Below, in pieces: positions 28,418 to 37,777 of a stretch of DNA of 64,000 bases; position 1 is the stretch's first letter; the number at the start of each line of letters is the position of its first letter. The stretch lies in NCBI RefSeq assembly GCF_030687895.1, contig NZ_CP117452.1, positions 62,001 to 126,000 of the forward strand, written 5' to 3'. Below the pieces are notes generated by a model, which saw nothing but the letters and a program-made list of their open reading frames with translations, did no database searches and had not been told where the DNA came from. The translations under genes and the position numbers were made by a program. The stretch comes from Pseudomonas sp. FP198. GTDB lineage: Bacteria > Pseudomonadota > Gammaproteobacteria > Pseudomonadales > Pseudomonadaceae.

Positions 28418-29305
28418 TCAGAGTATGTAGACGAAGAAGAACAAGCCGATCCACACCACATCGACGAAGTGCCAATACCAGCTCGCGGCCTCGAAGCCGA
28501 ACTGATGCTCGTTGTCGAAATGCCCACGCATGATGCGCATCAGCATCACGAACAGGATGATCGTGCCGATGGTGACGTGGGCGCCGTGGAAGCCGGTGAG
28601 CATGAAGAACGTCGCGCCGTAGATCCCCGAACCCAGGGTCAGGCCCAGTTCCTTGTAGGCGTGGATGTATTCCTCGGCCTGGAAACCCAGGAAGGCGCAA
28701 CCCAGCAGCACGGTGATCGCCAGCCAGATTTTCAGCGCGCCGCGATGACCTTTCTTCAGGGCATGGTGGGCGATGGTGACGGTGACGCTGGAGCTGACCA
28801 GCAGGATGGTGTTGAGCAGCGGCAAGCCCCACGGGCTGATGACGTCCTTGGGCGCCGGAAAGAGTTTCGGATCGGGGTTGTTCAGCAACGGCCAGACGTA
28901 TTCGAAATTCGGCCAGAGCATTTCCGACAGGCCCTTGCTGCCTTCGCCGGCCAGGCCGGGCGCCGACACCACGCGCACGTAGAACAGCGCGCCGAAGAAG
29001 GCGACGAAGAACATCACTTCGGAAAAAATGAACCAGCTCATGCCCCAGCGGAACGAGCGATCGAGCTGCGCGCTGTACAACCCGGCGCGGCTTTCCTTGA
29101 TGACCGCGCCAAACCAGCCGAACAGCATGTAGGCCAGCAGCAGGCCGCCAACGAAAAAGATCAGCGGACCGTGGGAATCCGGACGCGCCGCTTTCAGGTC
29201 GTTGAACCAGGTCGCCAGGCCATACACCGTGACGAACATCCCGACCGTGGCGATGATCGGCCATTTGCTCTGGGCCGGAACGTAATAGTGCTCATGAGTT
29301 GCCAT
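28418..29305 (-). CDS. coxC: cytochrome c oxidase subunit III
   Basis: Inner-membrane subunit of the aa3-type oxidase, 295 residues, with about seven membrane segments. Family motifs include WGMSWFIFSEVMFFVAFFG (the conserved glutamate in FSE) and TGFHGAHVTIGTI, and the C-terminal SWYWHFVDVVWIGLFFFVY is diagnostic. It lies between ctaG and the twin-membrane protein gene. Confidence 0.97.
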   Translation of the reverse strand: MATHEHYYVPAQSKWPIIATVGMFVTVYGLATWFNDLKAARPDSHGPLIFFVGGLLLAYMLFGWFGAVIKESRAGLYSAQLDRSFRWGMSWFIFSEVMFFVAFFGALFYVRVVSAPGLAGEGSKGLSEMLWPNFEYVWPLLNNPDPKLFPAPKDVISPWGLPLLNTILLVSSSVTVTIAHHALKKGHRGALKIWLAITVLLGCAFLGFQAEEYIHAYKELGLTLGSGIYGATFFMLTGFHGAHVTIGTIILFVMLMRIMRGHFDNEHQFGFEAASWYWHFVDVVWIGLFFFVYIL

Positions 29306-29329
29306 TTATTGTTCTCCTTATCGGGCACG

Positions 29330-29881
29330 CTATCGGTCAGTGTTTACAGCCACCGGTGGATGACGAGCGGTGATATCGAACAGCGTGTAGGACAGCGTCA
29401 GGTGCTTCACTTCCTTGGGCATGTCCCGGTCGACGATGAAGCGCATGGGCATTTCGATGCGTTCGCCGGGTTGCAGCACTTGCTGGGTAAAACAGAAACA
29501 TTCGGTCTTGTGGAAATATGCAGCGGCGTTGCTCGGCGAAATGCTCGGCACCGCTTGGGCGCTCATCGGCCGATCGGTGGGGTTATGGGCGATGAACACC
29601 ATCTCGTTGACCGCTCCCGGCTTGACCACCAATTGATCGCCCTTGGGGTAGAAGTCCCAGACCATGTCCACCGAGTTGGTCGACAAGAACTGCACCCGGA
29701 CCTGCCGCGACTCATCAACGGTTTGCTCGCCCGTGTACTGCCCGGCGGTTTTGCCGTTGATGCCGAACGCCTTGCACATCACGTCGTAGATCGGCACCAG
29801 GGCAAACCCGAAGGCAAACATGGCCACCACCACCAGCAACAGGCGGGTGACCAGTTTTTTCAGCGAGATCGAGTCAGCCAT
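29330..29881 (-). CDS. ctaG: cytochrome c oxidase assembly protein CtaG/Cox11
   Basis: Membrane-anchored periplasmic copper chaperone of 183 residues that delivers copper to the CuB site of subunit I. One N-terminal helix (LVTRLLLVVVAMFAFGFALV) is followed by an immunoglobulin-like domain with the copper motif ECFCFTQQ near residue 135. It is 24 bases from coxC and is separated from coxA by a REP pair. Confidence 0.96.
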   Translation of the reverse strand: MADSISLKKLVTRLLLVVVAMFAFGFALVPIYDVMCKAFGINGKTAGQYTGEQTVDESRQVRVQFLSTNSVDMVWDFYPKGDQLVVKPGAVNEMVFIAHNPTDRPMSAQAVPSISPSNAAAYFHKTECFCFTQQVLQPGERIEMPMRFIVDRDMPKEVKHLTLSYTLFDITARHPPVAVNTDR

Positions 29882-29905
29882 GGCTTAGAGCCCTCACACA
29901 TGACC

Positions 29906-29986
29906 CTGTGGGAGCGAGCTTGCTCGCGATGGCAGCTACTCGGTGTGTCAGACACACCGCTATCGCGAGCAAGCTCGCTCCCACAT
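29906..29986. repeat. paired REP element (GTGGGAGCGAGC class)
   Basis: Inverted copies at 29906-29930 and 29961-29986 lie between coxA and ctaG and may set different levels for the two parts of the operon. Confidence 0.84.
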
Positions 29987-30002
29987 TGGCCCTCGGTGTC
30001 AT

Positions 30003-31595
30003 CTATTTCACTTCCGGCGGCGTGGTGAAGGTGTGATACGGCGCCGGCGACGGTACGCTCCATTCCAGCCCTTCGGCGCCATCCCACGGCTTGGCCGGCG
30101 CCGGTTCGCCGCCACGGATGGTCTTGATCACGATGAACAGGAAGAAGATCTGCGTGGTGCCGAACATGAACGCGCCGATGGAGGAGACCATGTTGAAATC
30201 GGCGAACTGCAGGTTGTAGTCGGGAATCCGCCGAGGCATGCCCGCCAGGCCGACGAAGTGCATCGGGAAGAACGCCATGTTCATCCCGATGAACGAGAGC
30301 CAGAAGTGCAGTTTGCCGAGGGTCTCGTCGTACATGTGCCCGGTCCATTTCGGCAGCCAGTAGTAGGCCGAGGCGAAAATCCCGAAGATCGCACCCGGCA
30401 CCAGCACGTAATGGAAATGCGCGACCACGAAGTAGGTGTCCTGGTACTGGAAGTCCGCCGGCGCGATGGCCAGCATCAGCCCGGAGAAACCGCCGATGGA
30501 AAACAGGATCACGAACGCGACGGCAAACAGCATCGGTGTCTCGAAGGTCAGCGAGCCTTGCCACATGGTGCTCGCCCAGTTGAACACCTTCACCCCGGTG
30601 GGCACGGCGATCAGCAGGGTGGCGTACATGAAGAACAGCTCGCCCACCAGCGGGATGCCGACCACGAACATGTGGTGCGCCCAGACGATGAACGAGAGGA
30701 AGGCAATCGCCGCCGTCGCGTAGACCATCGAGGTGTAGCCGAACAGCGGCTTGCGCGAGAATGCCGGGATGATCGAGCTGACGGCACCGAAGGCCGGCAG
30801 GATCATGATGTACACCTCGGGGTGGCCGAAGAACCAGAACACATGCTGGAACAGTACCGGGTCACCGCCACCGGCGGCGTTGAAGAAGCTGGTGCCGAAG
30901 TGGATGTCCATCAGCATCATCGTCACGCAGCCGGCCAGCACCGGCATCACCGCAATCAGCAGGAAAGCGGTGATCAGCCAGGTCCAGACGAACAGCGGCA
31001 TCTTCATCAGCGTCATGCCGGGGGCGCGCAGGTTGAGGATGGTGGCGACCACGTTGATCGCGCCCATGATCGAGCTGATGCCCATCAGGTGGATGGCAAA
31101 GATGAAGAACGTCACGCTTTCCGGCGCATAGGTGGTGGACAGCGGCGCGTAGAAGGTCCAGCCGAAGTTAGGCCCGCCGCCCGGTGTGAACAGGGTGGAG
31201 ACCAGCATCAGGAACGCCGCCGGCAACAGCCAGAAACTGAAGTTGTTCATCCGCGGCAGGGCCATGTCCGGCGCGCCGATCATCAGCGGGACCATCCAGT
31301 TGGCGAGGCCGACGAAGGCCGGCATCACCGCGCCGAAGACCATCACCAGGCCATGCATGGTGGTCATCTGGTTGAAAAATTCCGGCTGCACGATCTGCAG
31401 GCCGGGCTGGAACAGCTCGGCGCGGATCACCATGGCGAACGAGCCGCCCAGCAGGAACATGGAGAACGCGAACCACAGGTACAGCGTGCCGATGTCCTTG
31501 TGGTTGGTGGTCAGTACCCAGCGCATCAGGCCCTTGGCGGGGCCGTGGGCGTGGTCGGCGCCGGCATGACCGTGGTCATCGATCACAGCACTCAT
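30003..31595 (-). CDS. coxA: cytochrome c oxidase subunit I
   Basis: Catalytic subunit of the aa3-type oxidase, 530 residues, with about twelve membrane helices. It holds heme a, heme a3 and CuB. Visible landmarks are the helix II ligand in TTMHGLVMVFGAVMP, the CuB/K-channel region WFFGHPEVYIMILPAFG, the CuB histidines in VWAHHMFVVG, and the paired histidines in VVAHFHYVLVPG. The start MSAVIDDHGH is favoured over an upstream ATG that adds 23 untypical residues. Confidence 0.97.
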   Translation of the reverse strand: MSAVIDDHGHAGADHAHGPAKGLMRWVLTTNHKDIGTLYLWFAFSMFLLGGSFAMVIRAELFQPGLQIVQPEFFNQMTTMHGLVMVFGAVMPAFVGLANWMVPLMIGAPDMALPRMNNFSFWLLPAAFLMLVSTLFTPGGGPNFGWTFYAPLSTTYAPESVTFFIFAIHLMGISSIMGAINVVATILNLRAPGMTLMKMPLFVWTWLITAFLLIAVMPVLAGCVTMMLMDIHFGTSFFNAAGGGDPVLFQHVFWFFGHPEVYIMILPAFGAVSSIIPAFSRKPLFGYTSMVYATAAIAFLSFIVWAHHMFVVGIPLVGELFFMYATLLIAVPTGVKVFNWASTMWQGSLTFETPMLFAVAFVILFSIGGFSGLMLAIAPADFQYQDTYFVVAHFHYVLVPGAIFGIFASAYYWLPKWTGHMYDETLGKLHFWLSFIGMNMAFFPMHFVGLAGMPRRIPDYNLQFADFNMVSSIGAFMFGTTQIFFLFIVIKTIRGGEPAPAKPWDGAEGLEWSVPSPAPYHTFTTPPEVK

Positions 31596-31677
31596 GTCCT
31601 GTCTCCTTCGAACGAATGGGCTGGTCGGCGCGGGGCAACGAGCCCCGACCGGTTGCGGGAACACACGTCAGGGCGGC

Positions 31678-32805
31678 TCATTGGCTTTCCGCCTGCTTGA
31701 GTTCCAGCACTTCTTTAGGGGTGACCATGTCGCCCTTGTTGTTGCCCCAGGCGTTACGCTCATAGGTCACGACCGCGGCGATATCGACTTCCGACAGCTG
31801 TTTGCCGAACGCGGCCATGGAGGTGCCGGGCTTGCCGTGGAAGACGATGTTCAGGTGATCCTTGATCGGCCCCGTGGCGATTTTCGAGCCCTTGAGCGCC
31901 GGGAACATCGGCGGCAGGCCCTGGCCTTCGGCCTGGTGACAGGCTACGCAAGTGGTGTGGTAGACCTTGTCGCCACGTTCCTTGAGTTCTTCCAGGGTCC
32001 ATTCCTTGCTGGTCAGCTCTTTGAGCTGCGCGGCTTCGGCCTTGCGTTCGCCCAGCCATTTTTCGTAGTCGGGCTTGCTCTTGACCTCGACCACGATCGG
32101 CATGAAACCATGGTCCTTGCCGCACAGCTCGGCGCACTGGCCGCGATAAATGCCGGGCTTGTCGACGCGGGTCCAGGCTTCATTGACGAACCCCGGAATG
32201 GCGTCGCGCTTGACGGCGAAGGCCGGCACCCACCACGAGTGGATCACGTCGGCGGAGGTCACCAGGAAGCGCACCTTGGCATCGACCGGCAGCACCAGCG
32301 GCTTGTCGACTTCAAGCAGGTAGTGCTCGCCCTTGGTGCTCTGGTTGTGGATCTGTTCGGCAGGTGTGGCCAGGTTGCTGAAGAACTCGACGTCCTGGCC
32401 CAGGTATTTGTAGTGCCACTTCCATTGGTAGCCGGTGACCTGGACATCGATCTCCGACTCGCTGGAGTCGTACATCTTGATCAGCGTGGCGGTGGCGGGA
32501 ACCGCCATGGCCACCAGGATCAGGAAGGGCACGATGGTCCAGAGGATTTCCACGCGAGTGTTCTCGTGGAAGTGGGCGGCGTTCTGGCCGGTCGAGCGGC
32601 GGTGCATCATCATCGACCAGAACATGGCGCCGAAGACGATGATGCCGATGACCACGCAGATCCAGAAGATGGTCATGTGCAGGTCGAACACTGCGTTGCT
32701 GATCTGTGTCGCTCCAGGCGCCATATTCACAGTCCAGGCCGCTTGCGCCTGGCTGAAAATCGACCACAACAGGAGGCCCATCCATACGTGTGGATGTCGC
32801 GTCAT
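31678..32805 (-). CDS. coxB: cytochrome c oxidase subunit II with fused cytochrome c
   Basis: 375-residue subunit with a signal sequence, two membrane helices, a periplasmic CuA domain (ligands in CAELCGKDHGFM, near residue 225) and a C-terminal cytochrome c domain with the heme motif CVACH near residue 285. The fusion makes this a caa3-type oxidase that can take electrons directly from soluble carriers. It starts the coxB-coxA-(REP)-ctaG-coxC series on the minus strand. Confidence 0.97.
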   Translation of the reverse strand: MTRHPHVWMGLLLWSIFSQAQAAWTVNMAPGATQISNAVFDLHMTIFWICVVIGIIVFGAMFWSMMMHRRSTGQNAAHFHENTRVEILWTIVPFLILVAMAVPATATLIKMYDSSESEIDVQVTGYQWKWHYKYLGQDVEFFSNLATPAEQIHNQSTKGEHYLLEVDKPLVLPVDAKVRFLVTSADVIHSWWVPAFAVKRDAIPGFVNEAWTRVDKPGIYRGQCAELCGKDHGFMPIVVEVKSKPDYEKWLGERKAEAAQLKELTSKEWTLEELKERGDKVYHTTCVACHQAEGQGLPPMFPALKGSKIATGPIKDHLNIVFHGKPGTSMAAFGKQLSEVDIAAVVTYERNAWGNNKGDMVTPKEVLELKQAESQ

Positions 32806-33179
32806 TGCGGGTTCCCCTTATCGTTCTTGTTATCCCGTAGGCGTAACGCCTGCGGCAAGGGATCGGCATTCCAGACTGCTTACTTGACTCGCCGCGCCTT
32901 GCTGCACATGCAATCGGGTGTCATCGGCTAACTCCATTCCAAACCGAGTATAGACAGCACCCGCAACCTCGCAACGCGACGGCGTAAATCGTTTGAAACA
33001 GCTGGGACTTGCGCCAGGGCCCACGAATGGAGAAGGATGCGCAGCAGAGTGATGGCAAACCGATATAACGGCGACGTATCAAGGATGAAGCAGTTATGAA
33101 AAATAGGTCTTAGGAGTTTTTATGCGCCAGCTAAGTTATGTCATTCCTATTTCATTGCCTGTTGTTTCCTGGAGTTGTC
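32806..33179. other. divergent promoter region of coxB and the next gene
   Basis: 374 bases without a supportable gene. It must carry the coxB operon promoter (leftwards) and the promoter of the hypothetical gene at 33180 (rightwards). No specific operator was recognised. Confidence 0.4.
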
Positions 33180-33830
33180 ATGAACACCGCCGCATTGCGC
33201 GAGCAGATCCAAAAAGCCCAACAGCACGAGGCCGAGACCGGCCTGTTGAGTCGTCAGTTGACGACCCAGTTACCGACGCTGCACCCCGCCATTCAGCTCC
33301 CGGACGCGAACGCCAACGACGTTCTGGCGCGGTTTGTCGCAGCCTATATCAACGAAGTGCCTGACCTGCTGGATGCCGCCAATGACGTCGCCAGGGAGGC
33401 GGGTATCGAGTCGCAGATCAAGCCCGTACTGAAAATTGCCGAGCAGTATTTCCTCCAGCCGCCGACGATCATGGCCGGGCATGTCGGGCTCAACAGCCTG
33501 CTCGACGAAGCCTATCTGGCGCACCGCTTTGTGGAGGAGGTCAACGACCTGTACATCAAGCATTTCGGCCAGCCGCTGATCCCCCTGGACATGACGGTTG
33601 CCAATCTGATTGCCCATCAGCTGATCGGTGAGGAATTTGCCAACCAACTCGATGAGGTGGTGCATCACGCGTTCGACGAGATGCTCAACGACGAGACGTT
33701 TGCACTGGAGTCGGTAGAAACCTACCGCGAGAAGCTCAGCAGCCCGGAAACCGGCGCGGCCTGGAAGCGCTGGCCGTGCATGTCCCGCCGCTTGGGCGTG
33801 GGCCTGGAGCTGGATCAGCCGGCTGCTTGA
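33180..33830 (+). CDS. conserved hypothetical protein
   Basis: 216-residue soluble, acidic, mostly helical protein without signal peptide or recognised domain. It reads through NDVLARFVAAYINEVPDLL, a central FLQPPTIMAGHVGLNSLLDE and ANLIAHQLIGEEFANQLDEV. The ATG at 33180 follows CCTGGAGTTGTC; a start 14 codons upstream is less likely, since those residues are hydrophobic and atypical. It stands alone between the oxidase locus and the SulP gene. No function is assigned. Confidence 0.75.
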   Translation: MNTAALREQIQKAQQHEAETGLLSRQLTTQLPTLHPAIQLPDANANDVLARFVAAYINEVPDLLDAANDVAREAGIESQIKPVLKIAEQYFLQPPTIMAGHVGLNSLLDEAYLAHRFVEEVNDLYIKHFGQPLIPLDMTVANLIAHQLIGEEFANQLDEVVHHAFDEMLNDETFALESVETYREKLSSPETGAAWKRWPCMSRRLGVGLELDQPAA

Positions 33831-33854
33831 TCCTTCTGGAAAAACCCAAAACCC

Positions 33855-33947
33855 TTGTGGGAGCGAGCCTGCTCGCGAAGCGGTTGATCATTCAACATCT
33901 ATGTCGACTGAAACACCGCAATTCGCGAGCAGGCTCGCTCCCACATG
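33855..33947. repeat. paired REP element (GTGGGAGCGAGC class)
   Basis: Inverted copies at about 33855-33879 and 33922-33947 lie between convergent genes. Confidence 0.84.
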
Positions 33948-33986
33948 GGGTCTGTGCTGCTCATCGTGAGCGCCGCTGAAGCAGGG

Positions 33987-35516
33987 TCAACTGGCCGTTG
34001 CGCCAACCCCCACGGTCGTGCGCAAGCGCCCTTCCAACCGGCGCTTGAGCCCGCGCGATTCGATCAACAACTTCGAACCCTTGCTGGCATTCGCCCGGCT
34101 CCATTCTTCGAGCAATTCCAGGCAGGAATGGTCGATATAGCTCAGGTTGTTGAGCGGCACATGCACCGTTGCGCCTTCGGGAATGGTGTTCAGCACCTGG
34201 GTCAGGGCTGGAACCTTGAGGAAGGTCGCCGCACCCACCAGGCGCAGTTCCATCTCGCCGTCCTGGGGCAAGTCGATCAGGCTGATCTTCAGGCGCGAGG
34301 CTTTCCACGCCAGCTTCACCAGGGTCAGGCCGAAACCGATCAGCACGCCGGTCAGCAGGTCGGTGAAGATGATCGCCAGCGCCGTCGCGGCGTAGGTGAA
34401 CATCGGCATCCGGCCATAACGGCCCAGGCCACGGAAGGCCTTGATATCCACCAGTTTGAAACCGGTGTAGACCAGCACACCCGCCAGGCTCGCTACCGGG
34501 ATGCTTTGCAGCACGCTGGACAGCAGCAGCACGAAGAGCAGCAACCACAAACCGTGGAAGATGGTCGACATCCGTGTGGTCGCCCCGGCCTGGACGTTCG
34601 CCGAACTGCGCACGATCACGCCGGTCATCGGCAAGGCACCGAGCAGGCCACAGAGCATGTTACCGACACCTTGGGCGGACAGTTCCCGATCGAAATCCGC
34701 CCGCTCGCCGCTGTGCATGCGATCGACGGCAGCCGCCGAGAGCAAGGTTTCCGCACTGGCGATGAAAGCGACCGCGAACGCGGCGATCAACACGGAGGGG
34801 TCGGCCAGGTTCAGCAAATCCGCCGGGCGCAGCCAGTCGATGGCTTCGGCCATGTTTTCCGGGACCTCCACGCGCTTGACCTGCAACGCCAGCAGCAGGC
34901 TGGCAACCGTTGCCAGGCCCACGCCGAGCAGGGCGCCAGGAACGAAGCGCAGGCTATGGGGGCGAAACTTTTCCCACAGCCACATCACCGCGATCGTCGA
35001 CAGGCCGAGCAAACCGGCCTGCCAGCCGAACGAAGGTAAAGCCTGGGCCACTGCCGCCGGGAACGCCGCCAGGTTATCCAGCCCGGAAGGCTTGGGCGCC
35101 GCGTCAAGCATCACATGGACCTGGGACAAGATGATCAGCACACCGATACCGGCCAGCATGCCGTACACCACGGCAGGCGCGGTGACCCTGAACCAGCAAC
35201 CGAGGCGAAAACGCCCGGCCAGCAGTTGCAGCAGCCCGGCCAGCAAAAGGATCGGCCCGAGCATTGCTACGCCATGCTGGCGCACCAGTTCGAAGACCAG
35301 CACCGCCAAACCGGCCGCTGGGCCGCTGACTTGCAGCTTGGAGCCAGCCAGGAAGCCCACGATCAGACCACCGACGATACCGGTGATCAGCCCCTTCGCT
35401 GGTGGCAGGCCCGAGGCAATGGCAATGCCCATGCACAAGGGCAGCGCCACCAGGAATACAACCACCGAAGCCAGGAGCTCCCGTGGCAGAACAGCTTTTA
35501 ATTGAGCAGCGCGCAT
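33987..35516 (-). CDS. SulP family permease, probable bicarbonate transporter
   Basis: Inner-membrane transporter of 509 residues with the SulP fold and a C-terminal STAS domain (about 420-505: LVGAATFLKVPAL, then LSYIDHSCLELLEEW). It follows the beta-carbonic anhydrase gene by 90 bases on the same strand. SulP proteins next to carbonic anhydrases form a recognised subgroup thought to move bicarbonate, so this is a better guess than sulfate. The ATG at 35516 gives MRAAQLKAVLPRELLAS; one at 35546 is possible. Confidence 0.88.
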   Translation of the reverse strand: MRAAQLKAVLPRELLASVVVFLVALPLCMGIAIASGLPPAKGLITGIVGGLIVGFLAGSKLQVSGPAAGLAVLVFELVRQHGVAMLGPILLLAGLLQLLAGRFRLGCWFRVTAPAVVYGMLAGIGVLIILSQVHVMLDAAPKPSGLDNLAAFPAAVAQALPSFGWQAGLLGLSTIAVMWLWEKFRPHSLRFVPGALLGVGLATVASLLLALQVKRVEVPENMAEAIDWLRPADLLNLADPSVLIAAFAVAFIASAETLLSAAAVDRMHSGERADFDRELSAQGVGNMLCGLLGALPMTGVIVRSSANVQAGATTRMSTIFHGLWLLLFVLLLSSVLQSIPVASLAGVLVYTGFKLVDIKAFRGLGRYGRMPMFTYAATALAIIFTDLLTGVLIGFGLTLVKLAWKASRLKISLIDLPQDGEMELRLVGAATFLKVPALTQVLNTIPEGATVHVPLNNLSYIDHSCLELLEEWSRANASKGSKLLIESRGLKRRLEGRLRTTVGVGATAS

Positions 35517-35606
35517 GGCGACTCTCCCGAAATTTTCTTCAGGCATGGCGAGGCCCGCCCGCGCAAATGGCGGGAGGCTCGACCACACAAGGATGTTTAG
35601 GAGCGG

Positions 35607-36338
35607 TTAGAAGCGCGCTTTGGGCGTCGCCACCGGTATCGGATGGCTGCCATCGAGCGGCAGGAAACAACCCTGGTCCGCGTCAAAGGCTTTGATCTCG
35701 CTGGTCTCGATGTTGTACACCCAGCCATGGATGAACAATTGGCCGCTGGCCATGCGAGAGGCCACCGAAGGGTGTGTTCGCAAATGCTGCAACTGCGCAA
35801 TCACGTTCTCTTCGGTGAGGACGGGCATGGTCTGCTTTTCGTCACCGCACGGGCAGTTGTCGTGGACCATGGTCTTGGCGACTTCGGCGTGGCGCAGCCA
35901 GGCCTTGACCGTCGGCATTTTTTCCAGGGTGTCGGGGTTGAGCACCGCACGCATGGCGCCGCAATCGGAATGGCCGCAAACGATGATGTGTTGCACACCC
36001 AGGGCCAGCACGGCGTATTCGATGGCGGTGGAGACGCCGCCGTTCATTTGCCCATAAGGCGGCACGACGTTGCCAACGTTACGGGTCACGAACAGGTCGC
36101 CTGGGGAGCTATGGGTGATCAGCTCGGGCACGATGCGCGAATCTGCGCAGGTGATGAACATCGCCCGGGGTTTCTGGGCGGTGGCGAGTTTCTTGAAGAG
36201 TTCTTCCTGTTGGGGAAAGATCTCGTGATGGAAATGCAAAAAGCCGTCAACAATGTGCTGCAGCGCTGCATCGGCGGTTTCCGCCTCGGGTTGGGCTGAA
36301 GCCGACGCAGCCAACGGCTGTTTATCCTTGTCACTCAT
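35607..36338 (-). CDS. can: beta-class carbonic anhydrase
   Basis: Zinc enzyme that interconverts CO2 and bicarbonate, 243 residues. Zinc ligands are Cys64 in TCADSR (with the Asp66-Arg68 dyad) and His123/Cys126 in CGHSDCGAM. It has a flexible N-terminal extension of about 25 residues rich in Ala and Gln. It is probably co-transcribed with the SulP gene 90 bases downstream, as a CO2/bicarbonate unit. Confidence 0.95.
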   Translation of the reverse strand: MSDKDKQPLAASASAQPEAETADAALQHIVDGFLHFHHEIFPQQEELFKKLATAQKPRAMFITCADSRIVPELITHSSPGDLFVTRNVGNVVPPYGQMNGGVSTAIEYAVLALGVQHIIVCGHSDCGAMRAVLNPDTLEKMPTVKAWLRHAEVAKTMVHDNCPCGDEKQTMPVLTEENVIAQLQHLRTHPSVASRMASGQLFIHGWVYNIETSEIKAFDADQGCFLPLDGSHPIPVATPKARF

Positions 36339-36535
36339 GATTCATCCTCTTTAAGACGCCAGTGGCTGGTTAAAAAATATCCAGGTCGACGTGTTCGACC
36401 CGTCAGTCACTCGCTGAACAAGGTAGCGGCCGAAACTTAACTCAAACTGAATCGAAGGCTCTAGGACAACGATTCCAGGGGTGGCGAAACACTGGCGCAG
36501 ATCATGTCCAGTGCCCGTTCCCAGCTCAACTTTAA

Positions 36536-37594
36536 TCAAATCAACGACATCTGTCGGCCCGGCGGACAGAAGGCATCGCAGTCAAGATTGTAACCATCTC
36601 GTCGGTTCAGGCCCAAACGCTTGAGCGTCTTGGCGAAGCGCTGGGCCAGCAGGTCGGCGAACGGGCCTTCGCCGCGCATCCGCACGCCAAACCGGCTGTC
36701 ATACAGTTCGCCGCCGCGGCTCTGGCGCACCAGGCTCAGCACATGGGCGGCGCGCTGCGGGTAGTGCGCTTGCAACCACTCCTCGAACAGCGGCGCCACT
36801 TCCAGCGGCAGGCGCAACATGACGTAGGCGGCGTTCTGCGCACCGGCAGCGTGGGCTTCGGTCAGCAGGCTTTCAATCTCGCTGTCGTTGATCATCGGGA
36901 TCATCGGCGCGCACAGCACGCCGACGTTGATGCCCGCCTCGCGCATGACCTTTATCGCCCGCAACCGGGCCTTCGGCGCCGCCGCGCGGGGTTCGAGGAT
37001 GCGCTTGAGTTCGTCGTCCAGCGTGGTGAGGCTGATCATCACATGTACCAGCCGTTGCTCCGCCAGTTCGGTCAGCAGGTCGAGGTCGCGCAGGATCAAC
37101 GAGCCCTTGGTGACAATCGTCACCGGGTGCCGGTATCGCAGCAACACTTCGAGAATCCGCCGGGTGATGCGCTGTTCGCGTTCGATCGGCTGGTAGGGAT
37201 CGGTATTGGAACCCAGGGCAATCGGCGCGCATTGATAGCCACGCCGCGACAGCTGCTCCTCCAGCACATCGGCGGCGTTGGTCTTGGCGATCAGCTTGGT
37301 TTCGAAATCCAGCCCGGGCGACATGTCCCAGTAGGCATGGCTGGGTCGCGCATAGCAGTAGATGCAGCCGTGTTCGCAGCCTCGATAAGGATTGATCGAC
37401 CGATCGAAAGGGATATCCGTGGAGGTGTTTCGAGTGATGATGGTCTTGGCCGTTTCGATGCGCACCTCGGTGCCCTGGGTCGGCGGCACTTCCTGGTACC
37501 AGCCATCGTCCTCGGCCACCGAACGGCTCGGCGCGAAGCGGTTGTGCGGGTTGGTGGCGGTGCCGCGGCCACGAGGCGGAAGTGAGACGGACAT
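36536..37594 (-). CDS. PA0069-family radical SAM protein
   Basis: 352-residue iron-sulfur protein. The CxxxCxxC cluster motif is Cys73, Cys77, Cys80 in YRGCEHGCIYCYARP, the spore-photoproduct-lyase-like (SplB/COG1533) type. A perfect LexA box lies 17 bases upstream of the start, which fits a DNA-damage role; from memory the P. aeruginosa ortholog belongs to the LexA regulon. The substrate is unknown. The gene is intact and of normal length. Confidence 0.9.
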   Translation of the reverse strand: MSVSLPPRGRGTATNPHNRFAPSRSVAEDDGWYQEVPPTQGTEVRIETAKTIITRNTSTDIPFDRSINPYRGCEHGCIYCYARPSHAYWDMSPGLDFETKLIAKTNAADVLEEQLSRRGYQCAPIALGSNTDPYQPIEREQRITRRILEVLLRYRHPVTIVTKGSLILRDLDLLTELAEQRLVHVMISLTTLDDELKRILEPRAAAPKARLRAIKVMREAGINVGVLCAPMIPMINDSEIESLLTEAHAAGAQNAAYVMLRLPLEVAPLFEEWLQAHYPQRAAHVLSLVRQSRGGELYDSRFGVRMRGEGPFADLLAQRFAKTLKRLGLNRRDGYNLDCDAFCPPGRQMSLI

Positions 37595-37610
37595 GGGAAT
37601 ACTCCGAAAA

Positions 37611-37626
37611 CTGTATGCGCATACAG
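37611..37626. promoter_or_regulatory. LexA (SOS) box CTGTATGCGCATACAG
   Basis: A perfect 16-base palindrome that matches the CTG-N10-CAG gammaproteobacterial LexA consensus. It extends by one matching A/T pair on each side. It lies just before the radical SAM start codon on the minus strand. Confidence 0.88.
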
Positions 37627-37777
37627 TATTCGCTGCCGTCGATTCAAGCCAGTGCCGTTTGGCAGTTCAGGAAAAGCAGGCCCTGGTTCACGGCGCTTTG
37701 ACGTCTTGCTCACGGGCTTTTAACCGAGGCGAACCGAAACTGACGACTTCCCAATCCTTGGCCGCCGGTTGCTCCTC

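Noticed and set aside
28388..30028. A 546-codon plus-strand open frame opposite coxC and ctaG
   Set aside because: Spans two real genes and a REP pair on the other strand; composition is His/Gln/Asp-rich as in typical shadows.
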